From: Bifidobacterium sp. ESL0732
Lineage (GTDB): Bacteria > Actinomycetota > Actinomycetes > Actinomycetales > Bifidobacteriaceae
Assembly: GCF_029395535.1 (NCBI RefSeq)
Contig: NZ_CP113920.1
Coordinates: 1,054,001 to 1,118,000, forward strand
DNA: 64,000 bases
Direction: 5' to 3'
Of the stretch, positions 54,524 to 61,161 are shown piece after piece. A program made the translations under genes and the position numbers. Below the pieces are notes generated by a model that made no database searches, was not told where the DNA came from, and worked only from the letters and a program-made list of their open reading frames with translations. Position 1 is the stretch's first letter, and every line of letters begins with the position of its first letter.

Positions 54524-55528
54524 ATGAAAGCACTCCTGTATAATATTCGTCCTGAAGGGCAGGATTATGCCGACGAATGGATGAGAAACCATCCGGAGGA
54601 CGAGCTGGTGACGACGCCGGATGACCTGACGCTCGAGACGGTCGACATGGCCAAAGGCCATGGCTATGATGCCGTCAGCCTGCAACAGGTTCCCGATGTC
54701 GCCGACGAGGAAATCTATAAGAGGCTGGTCGACTACGACATTCATCACATTGCGCTGCGTACGGTCGGTTTTGATATTCTCAATCTTGATTATGTGAGGA
54801 AATACCATATTCTGGTCACCCATACTCCGGCCTATTCGCCGCGTGCGGTCGCCGAAAACACACTCGCTTCGGTCATGTATCTGCTTCGTCATTACGGCCA
54901 GATTCTGGGCAATGAGCGCAAGGGCGATTTCGTTCGCGTTTCAGAGGAAATGAGCGACGAAATCTACCACAAGACCGTTGGCATCATCGGTGTCGGCCGC
55001 ATCGGTTCCGCCGTGGCCGAGCTTTTCCACGCCTTGGGCGCCACAGTCATCGGCAACGATCTGATTACCAACGCCGCCAACGAAGCGTTCCTTGAATACA
55101 CCGATTTCGACACCGTGGTGCGCGAGGCCGATATCCTGACGCTGCACACCCCGCTTGAGCCCTACATGGTTGGCATGATCGGTGCCGAGCAGTTCAAAAT
55201 GATGAAGGATACGGCGTTCATCGTCAACCAGGCGCGCGGCCCGCTTATCGACACGCAGGCTCTAATTGCGGCGCTCAAGAACCACGAGATTGCCGGTGCC
55301 GCCATTGACGTGTTCGCCGAGGAAACAGAGCTCTTCATGAAGCGATTCGACAACGAGTCTCAGCTGCCGCAGTTCTACCGCGAGCTTTCGGCGATGGACA
55401 ACGTCATCATCACCCCGCATTCCGCCTTCTACACTCAGACTTCCGTGCGCAACATGGTCATGCACAGCATGACCGATGTCAAGCGCGTCACCGAAGGCAA
55501 GGAACCGGTCTACAAGGTGGACTGCTGA
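54524..55528 (+). CDS. D-2-hydroxyacid dehydrogenase, probably D-lactate dehydrogenase
   Basis: A 334-residue NAD-dependent dehydrogenase. The Rossmann motif VGIIGVGRIGSAVAELFHALGA is near residue 151 and the catalytic triad is complete: Arg in NQARG (about 235), Glu in DVFAEETEL and His in TPHSAFYT (about 297). The sequence YDAVSLQQ and TVGFDILNLDYVRKYHILVTHTPAYSPRAVAENTLA is typical of the D-lactate dehydrogenase/VanH branch. ATG 54524 follows AGAAAGGGTAG; an in-frame GTG precedes it directly. In a fermenter the reaction would be pyruvate to D-lactate, though 2-hydroxyisocaproate type substrates are possible. Confidence 0.86.
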   Translation: MKALLYNIRPEGQDYADEWMRNHPEDELVTTPDDLTLETVDMAKGHGYDAVSLQQVPDVADEEIYKRLVDYDIHHIALRTVGFDILNLDYVRKYHILVTHTPAYSPRAVAENTLASVMYLLRHYGQILGNERKGDFVRVSEEMSDEIYHKTVGIIGVGRIGSAVAELFHALGATVIGNDLITNAANEAFLEYTDFDTVVREADILTLHTPLEPYMVGMIGAEQFKMMKDTAFIVNQARGPLIDTQALIAALKNHEIAGAAIDVFAEETELFMKRFDNESQLPQFYRELSAMDNVIITPHSAFYTQTSVRNMVMHSMTDVKRVTEGKEPVYKVDC

Positions 55529-55545
55529 ATCGGCTTTTAACAGCC

Positions 55546-55604
55546 AAAAAAGGAATTCAAGCATAAAATCAGGCGATTTTTGTGCTTGAATTCCTTTTTG
55601 TTTT
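55546..55604 (+). terminator. Terminator after the D-2-hydroxyacid dehydrogenase gene
   Basis: Arms AAAAAGGAATTCAAGCA (to 55563) and TGCTTGAATTCCTTTTT (55583-55599) are perfect complements of 17 bp around a 19-nt loop, followed by GTTTTG. One of the strongest terminators in the window; the outer A/T runs let it work both ways. Confidence 0.9.
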
Positions 55605-55705
55605 GCATTGAGCCATCGAGGCGACGTGAGAATATAAGGTTTGATGACATTGGTCTGAAGTTTGTCAGGCCGATTTGAGACTTCGAGGGATGACAAGGAG
55701 CGGGT

Positions 55706-56899
55706 ATGCCGAGACGCGGGGCGTTACAAGCGGGGGAGAAGGTCCAGTTTACGGACCGCAAGGGCAAGAAGATCACTGACCAGCTTGTTGTCGGTGGTTC
55801 CACCCAGACCGACCACGGCATCATCCTGCACGACGATGTCATCGGCTCGAGTGAAGGCATCGTCGTCACTACCGTCACCTCGAAGCGCGAGGCGCAGATA
55901 AGCGGCGGCACGCCTGGCCATGACAAGCCCAAGCCATGGAAGGCGGCACGTGCTATCGGCGGTTGGGATTACGCGGTCATGCGGCCGAGGCTCGCGGATT
56001 ATGTGCTTTCCATGCCGCGCGGAGCGCAGATCATGTATCCGAAAGACATCGCCCAGGTCATTCAGCTTGGCGATATACGCGCTGGAATGAACGTTTTGGA
56101 ATCCGGTGCCGGCAGTGGCGCGATGAGCCTCAATCTGCTTGATGCCGTGGGGGAGCAAGGCCACTTGACCACCATCGAGATGCGTCCCGAATTCGCCAAA
56201 ATAGCCGAGGCCAATGCGACGCTATATTATGGCAAACGCCCGGAATGGTGGGATTTGCTGACTGGTGATTTCGATACGGTTGCTGCAAAACTTGCGAACG
56301 GCATTGAATCTGCTGATAGACCTGCTGCTGGTAAAGTAGTCGATGATTATCCGATAACACAGTCGGATATGGTAGGCGATAAAGATTCGTTAACTGAATC
56401 GACTAATGATGTGGCAGCTAGCCTGACTCAATTTTCTTCTCAACCATTCGATCGTATAGTCCTCGACATGCTCGACCCGTGGAATCGGCTTGAACAAGCC
56501 TATTGTGTCATCGCCCCCGGCGGAGTGCTCATCGTCTACATCACCACAACCACGCAGATGTCCCGTTTCTGTGAGGCCTTGCGCGATGCCGGTTGCTGGA
56601 TGGAACCGGAGGTGCAAGAGACGTTCGAACGTACCTGGAAGGCACAAGGTCTCGCCGTCCGTCCGGACCATCAGATGATCGGTCATACCGGTTTCCTCAT
56701 CGTCACCCGAGCCATGGCTCCTGGTTTTGGAGCCCTGCACAAACGTGACCGTGCCACCAAAGACACCGTCACCGATATTGATTCCCTGACCGATGAAGAC
56801 CGCGAATCCCGTCTTGCCGACCTCGAACTGCGCGACATCAGCGACCGCAAGCTTCGCAAGGTTCTGCGCGATCTCGGCGACCAGTTGCGCGAAATATGA
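55706..56899 (+). CDS. trmI: tRNA m1A58 methyltransferase TrmI, with an internal insertion
   Basis: A 397-residue homologue of the m1A58 methyltransferase. The SAM site is VLESGAGSGAMSLNLLDAVGEQGHLTTIEMRPEF (motif I near residue 130, with the acidic end of the next strand). Other family parts are PKDIAQVIQLGDIRAGMNV, DRIVLDMLDPWN (catalytic Asp) and GGVLIVYITTTTQM. ATG 55706 follows AAGGAGCGGGT. Residues about 189-246 (nt 56271-56445) are an AT-rich, polar insertion between DLLTGDF and FDRIVLDML, not found in the standard enzyme. The enzyme tetramer should still form, since the insertion is on a loop. Confidence 0.9.
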   Translation: MPRRGALQAGEKVQFTDRKGKKITDQLVVGGSTQTDHGIILHDDVIGSSEGIVVTTVTSKREAQISGGTPGHDKPKPWKAARAIGGWDYAVMRPRLADYVLSMPRGAQIMYPKDIAQVIQLGDIRAGMNVLESGAGSGAMSLNLLDAVGEQGHLTTIEMRPEFAKIAEANATLYYGKRPEWWDLLTGDFDTVAAKLANGIESADRPAAGKVVDDYPITQSDMVGDKDSLTESTNDVAASLTQFSSQPFDRIVLDMLDPWNRLEQAYCVIAPGGVLIVYITTTTQMSRFCEALRDAGCWMEPEVQETFERTWKAQGLAVRPDHQMIGHTGFLIVTRAMAPGFGALHKRDRATKDTVTDIDSLTDEDRESRLADLELRDISDRKLRKVLRDLGDQLREI

Positions 56900-57045
56900 T
56901 GAATCGTTGAATGGAAGCCGGCCATAATGGGTTGTGAAGGTGGGTGTGTCGTGCGGCTGGCATATGGCTGTTGGCATGTCGGAGAACGATTTCAGAGGTT
57001 CGTTGTTCTATGACAGGTTGAGAGGCGTATTGTAGGAACCGGAAT

Positions 57046-57073
57046 TGTCGTATAAATAATATTGATAACGACA
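57046..57073 (+). promoter_or_regulatory. Candidate operator upstream of metE
   Basis: TGTCGT at 57046-57051 and ACGACA at 57068-57073 form an inverted repeat with a 16-bp AT-rich spacer that contains -10-like boxes (TATAAATAATAT). It lies 79 bp before the metE start. A further GTCGTTTGTC lies at 57127. No riboswitch-like fold was recognised in this spacer (56900-57151). Confidence 0.35.
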
Positions 57074-57151
57074 CCTTAAATGGCTTGATGCCCTTTGAAC
57101 GGGATTATTTGGTAAGATTTCGTTAGTCGTTTGTCAATCTCTGGAGGAATT

Positions 57152-59491
57152 ATGTCTGCTCTCACATCGGTTTCCGGTTTCCCTCGCATCGGGCGTGACC
57201 GCGAATTAAAGAAGGTTATCGAAGGCTACTGGAAAGGCAAGTCCAGCCTTGACGACGTACGCGCTACGGGCAAGCAGTTGCGTGCCGACCATTGGAAGCT
57301 GCAGGCCGACGCGGGCGTCAATCTCATCCCCAGCAATGATTTCAGCTATTACGACCAGATGCTCGACACTGCTATCCTGCTGAATGTCATTCCGGAACGT
57401 TACCGCCGTCTTTCCTTTAAGAACGCCGAGGATACGCTGTTCGCCATGGGCCGCGGCTATCAGGGGCCGGAAGGCGACGTTACCGCATTACCGATGAAGA
57501 AGTGGTTTACCACTAACTATCACTATCTGGTTCCCGAAATCGATGCTTCCACTGAAATCAAGCTCAATTCCACCAAACCGTTCGACGAATTCAACGAAGC
57601 CAAGGCACAGGGCATCGTTACTAAGCCGGTACTGATTGGTCCTTACACTTTCCTCAAGCTGGCCCGCAACCCGCAGGCCGAAGAACTGGAACTTGATCGT
57701 GGCCTGGTTGATGCGGTCTCCGGAGTCTACGCACAAGTCATCAGCAAGTTCGCCGAACTCGGTGCGCAATGGGTGCAGCTCGATGAACCTTACTTGGTGC
57801 TTGACAAGGAAGACGGCGACACCGAACTCTTCAAGGCGCTCTATTCCGCCATCTTGCCGGCACGTTCCGGTGCCGACGGCAAGAACGTCAAGGTGTTGCT
57901 CAACACTTACTTCGGCAACATCGCCGACATCTACGAGACGGTGAACCTCTTCGAGTTCGACGGCGTCGGCCTCGACCTCATTGAAGGGCGTGACGAGAAT
58001 CTTGCTGCCATCGAAAAGTATGATGTCGCCAAGAACACCACGATTTTCGCAGGCGTGATCAACGGCCGCAACATCTGGCGCAACAACTACGCGCAAAGCC
58101 TCGGGCTGCTCGATGCGTTGAAGACCAAGACCAACAACGTCGCGGTTTCCACAGCATCCTCCCTGCTCCATGTGCCGTTCAGCACGGAAGACGAGACTGG
58201 GCTGAAGCCGGAAGTACTGAAGCACTTCGCCTTCGCAGTCCAGAAGCTCGGTGAGCTCGTTGATGTCGCCGAGCTGACCGATGCCGATGACACGTTGCGT
58301 AAGGAATCGCAGACGCTGGCCGCCAATCAGGAGCTCTTCGACGGCAGCCGCGTGGCTCCTGATCAGGCCGTGGCGCAGCGTCTCGCTTCGCTCACCGACA
58401 AGGACTTCGTGCGTCAGCCGGCCCGTGCCGAGCGCAGGAAAGTGCAGCACGAGGAACTGAACCTACCGGAACTGCCGACCACCACCATCGGTTCCTTCCC
58501 GCAAACCCGCGAAGTGCGTTCCACCCGTGCCAAGTTCCGCAAGGGGGAAATCGACCAGAAGACCTATGACGATTTCATTGCGGGACAGATTGATCAGGTC
58601 ATCGCCCATCAGGAGCAGATCGGCCTCGATGTGCTGGTTCACGGCGAATTCGAGCGCAATGATATGGTCGAATACTTTGGCCAGCATTTGAACGGTTATC
58701 TCTTCACCAAGAACGCGTGGGTGCAGTCCTACGGCACCCGCTGTGTCAAGCCTCCGATCGTCTGGGGCGACGTCTCGCGTGCCGAGCCGATCACGGTACG
58801 TTGGAGCAAGTATGCGCAAAGCCGCACCAAGCACGTCGTCAAGGGCATGCTCACCGGTCCGGTCACGATTTTGAACTGGTCCTGGCCGCGCGAGGACATC
58901 AGCAACGAGCTGCAGACCCAGCAGCTGGCGCTGGCTATCCGCGACGAGGTGCTCGATCTCGAGGCCGCCGGCATCAAGGTCATCCAAATCGACGAAGCCG
59001 CGCTGCGCGAGAAGCTGCCGCTGCGCCGCTCCGACTGGCACAAGAAGTACCTTGACTGGGCAATTCCGGCCTTCCGCCTGGTGCATTCGGCCGTCAAACC
59101 GACTACGCAGATTCACACTCATATGTGCTACTCCGAATTCAACGACATCATCAAGGACATCGACAACATGGATGCCGACGTGATTTCCTTCGAAGCCTCG
59201 CGTGGCGACTTGGTCGTGCTCGACGCGATTCATGACGCGCACTTCGAGACCGAGGTTGGCCCTGGTGTTTACGACATCCATTCGCCTCGTATCCCGTCCA
59301 CCAAGGAATTGGTCGATCGCATCCATGCCATCCTGCAGAAGGCCGATCCCAGCCGTGTATGGATCAATCCCGACTGCGGCCTCAAGACCCGCGGCAACGA
59401 GGAGACCTGGCCGAGCCTTGAGCATATGGTCGAAGCCGCCAAGACCGTTCGCGCCGAACTTGCGAACGATTCGCAGGCCTCGCGTAACTAA
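57152..59491 (+). CDS. metE: Cobalamin-independent methionine synthase
   Basis: A 779-residue MetE, which transfers the methyl group of 5-methyltetrahydrofolate-polyglutamate to homocysteine with zinc. The start ATG 57152 follows GGAGG (57143-57147). N-terminal half opens [24 protein letters not shown]. The C-terminal half begins [25 protein letters not shown] and holds the zinc ligands: His and Cys in HTHMCYSEF (about residue 654), and Cys in PDCGLKTR (about 741), with VFDVHSPRIPS-like [15 protein letters not shown] between. metF follows in the same direction with a hairpin between, so methyl donor supply and use are linked. Confidence 0.97.
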   Translation: MSALTSVSGFPRIGRDRELKKVIEGYWKGKSSLDDVRATGKQLRADHWKLQADAGVNLIPSNDFSYYDQMLDTAILLNVIPERYRRLSFKNAEDTLFAMGRGYQGPEGDVTALPMKKWFTTNYHYLVPEIDASTEIKLNSTKPFDEFNEAKAQGIVTKPVLIGPYTFLKLARNPQAEELELDRGLVDAVSGVYAQVISKFAELGAQWVQLDEPYLVLDKEDGDTELFKALYSAILPARSGADGKNVKVLLNTYFGNIADIYETVNLFEFDGVGLDLIEGRDENLAAIEKYDVAKNTTIFAGVINGRNIWRNNYAQSLGLLDALKTKTNNVAVSTASSLLHVPFSTEDETGLKPEVLKHFAFAVQKLGELVDVAELTDADDTLRKESQTLAANQELFDGSRVAPDQAVAQRLASLTDKDFVRQPARAERRKVQHEELNLPELPTTTIGSFPQTREVRSTRAKFRKGEIDQKTYDDFIAGQIDQVIAHQEQIGLDVLVHGEFERNDMVEYFGQHLNGYLFTKNAWVQSYGTRCVKPPIVWGDVSRAEPITVRWSKYAQSRTKHVVKGMLTGPVTILNWSWPREDISNELQTQQLALAIRDEVLDLEAAGIKVIQIDEAALREKLPLRRSDWHKKYLDWAIPAFRLVHSAVKPTTQIHTHMCYSEFNDIIKDIDNMDADVISFEASRGDLVVLDAIHDAHFETEVGPGVYDIHSPRIPSTKELVDRIHAILQKADPSRVWINPDCGLKTRGNEETWPSLEHMVEAAKTVRAELANDSQASRN

Positions 59492-59510
59492 GTAATCGAA
59501 CTACTACCAA

Positions 59511-59554
59511 CGTGTGGCCGGCATCGAGCAAAAGCAAACGATGCCGGTCACACG
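59511..59554 (+). promoter_or_regulatory. Stem-loop between metE and metF
   Basis: Arms CGTGTGGCCGGCATCG (59511-59526) and CGATGCCGGTCACACG (59539-59554) pair along 16 bp with one G-T, around a 12-nt A-rich loop. It begins 19 bp after the metE stop and ends 9 bp before metF's CAGGAG. There is no T-tract (ATTTGTC follows), so it may slow or process the message rather than end it. Confidence 0.6.
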
Positions 59555-59574
59555 ATTTGTCACAGGAGACAGCC

Positions 59575-60426
59575 ATGCATTCGCCGATTTTCTCGCTCGA
59601 AGTGTTCCCGCCCAAGCCGCACGCGCCGGTGGGTGCCATCTATGATGCGCTTGACGGGCTTCAGGGTTTAAACCCCGACTTCATCTCTGTAACCTATCGT
59701 CACGGAACCCATGCAGATCGCATCAAAACCGCGAGGATCGCCCATGCCATCAATTATGACTATCACATCCCGGTCGTGGCCCATTTGACCGCTCTGTATA
59801 GCAGCAAGGCAACGGTGGATGAAGCTCTGGGGCTCTTCCGCAAGGCCGGCGTCTTTGGAGTGTTGGCGCTCAGGGGCGATTACGTCGAAGGCAACGAACC
59901 GTGCGGGGATTTCGAACATGCTAGTGACTTGGCCGCCTATATTCGCGAGCACGACCCTGATATGCAGATTATGGGCGCCTGCTACCCGGAATGTCATCTC
60001 GAATCCCCTTGTTTGGAAGACGACGTTGACAATCTCAAAAAAAAGGTGGATGCCGGTGTCAACCATCTGATCACCCAATTGTTCTATGACAACGATGATT
60101 TCTATCATTTCCTTGATCTCGCGCGTTCCAAGGGTGTCGACGTGCCGATTGAGGCCGGCATCATGCCGTTGCGCAGTGTTGCATCGATCAACAACATGAC
60201 CAAGCGCAATGGTTCCAAGATTCCGCCTGCCGTGCAACGCATCGTCGACAAGTGGGGCGACGATTTGCCCAGCCTGCAGCAGGCCGGCATCAACTACGCT
60301 TCCGAACAGATTTCTGACCTGGTGGCGCATGGCGTCGACGGCATCCATCTTTACACGATGAACCGTGCTGCGCTGGCCCGCCGAATCTGGGCCAATGTCG
60401 AACCGCTGTTCCAAGTCGTTCAATAA
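59575..60426 (+). CDS. metF: 5,10-methylenetetrahydrofolate reductase
   Basis: A 283-residue FAD enzyme that reduces 5,10-methylene- to 5-methyltetrahydrofolate, the methyl donor for MetE. It starts at ATG 59575 after CAGGAGACAGCC. Family parts: SLEVFPPKPHAPV (catalytic Glu in FSLEVFPP), FISVTYRHGTHADRI, RGDYVEGNEP and VNHLITQLFYDNDDFYHFLD, then EAGIMPLRSVASINNM. The open frame upstream extends to 59512 but lies inside the stem-loop and has no ribosome site. It is a pair with metE. Confidence 0.95.
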   Translation: MHSPIFSLEVFPPKPHAPVGAIYDALDGLQGLNPDFISVTYRHGTHADRIKTARIAHAINYDYHIPVVAHLTALYSSKATVDEALGLFRKAGVFGVLALRGDYVEGNEPCGDFEHASDLAAYIREHDPDMQIMGACYPECHLESPCLEDDVDNLKKKVDAGVNHLITQLFYDNDDFYHFLDLARSKGVDVPIEAGIMPLRSVASINNMTKRNGSKIPPAVQRIVDKWGDDLPSLQQAGINYASEQISDLVAHGVDGIHLYTMNRAALARRIWANVEPLFQVVQ

Positions 60427-60571
60427 GGGTGAAATAAGACAGTTTTCAGCAAACGACAGTTTCCGCGAACATTGATTCGGTTATATCTGAGAAGCCTGAT
60501 TTTGTATGTAATCAGCTAATGCCAAATCTGAAGTATCAGGTCTAAAAAGCTTAAAACTAAAGCTGGAAGAA

Positions 60572-60946
60572 TCAGTGCGTATGCTTGCGCTTTTTGCCGT
60601 TTTTCTTTCTCGGTTTATGGTATTGGGCAGGTCTGGGCTGCTGCTTCTCTTCTTGTTTTGGTCGTAACATCGGGAATCTTGCCAAAAGCCACCGGTGAAG
60701 CGGAGGTATCTTGGCAATTGCGAAACCGGCAATGGTTGCGAGGATGAGCGACCAAGAGGCGATATTGAGCTTGAAGTACATCAACAGGAAAAAGACAAGA
60801 AGCACGAACACGCCCGACCATTGTTGCCAACGATTCTGGTTTTCATCCATTTTATTGCTGAACGCAGGTATGGCTCCGAAAATGATTCCGATTGCGAACC
60901 CTATGACGCCTATGATGACCGCAACAACAATGTCGATATTTCCCAT
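60572..60946 (-). CDS. Small membrane protein with basic tail, unknown function
   Basis: The start ATG 60946 follows GGGAGACACA; the frame continues upstream to 61135 but with no ribosome site and a less hydrophobic sequence. The 124-residue product has hydrophobic stretches at about 5-28 (IVVAVIIGVIGFAIGIIFGA), 43-62 (WSGVFVLLVFFLLMYFKLN) and 65-84 (SWSLILATIAGFAIAKIPP), and a basic tail PKQEEKQQPRPAQYHKPRKK. No domain recognised. It is convergent with metF and divergent from glnE. The spacer 60427-60571 between the convergent genes shows no clear terminator. Confidence 0.65.
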   Translation of the reverse strand: MGNIDIVVAVIIGVIGFAIGIIFGAIPAFSNKMDENQNRWQQWSGVFVLLVFFLLMYFKLNIASWSLILATIAGFAIAKIPPLHRWLLARFPMLRPKQEEKQQPRPAQYHKPRKKNGKKRKHTH

Positions 60947-61161
60947 TGTGTCTCCCGTATAAATTTCTGTTATATAAAAGAATAACCGATAATCTGCCAA
61001 CTGTTGCTTTTGCGTTTGTAGATGGTTCAGAAATCGAAGGTAAGACTGAGGATTGGCACATTCTATGCGATGTGGCAATGGATACGCATATTGTGGCTGG
61101 ACGTGCAACTTGATTAAGGTTTCTGTGTTTTCCAAGCGTGAAGTTGTTGTAAATTGGAACC

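Noticed and set aside
56900..57151. SAM or cobalamin riboswitch before metE
   Set aside because: No conserved cores or matching helices were seen; only an inverted repeat.
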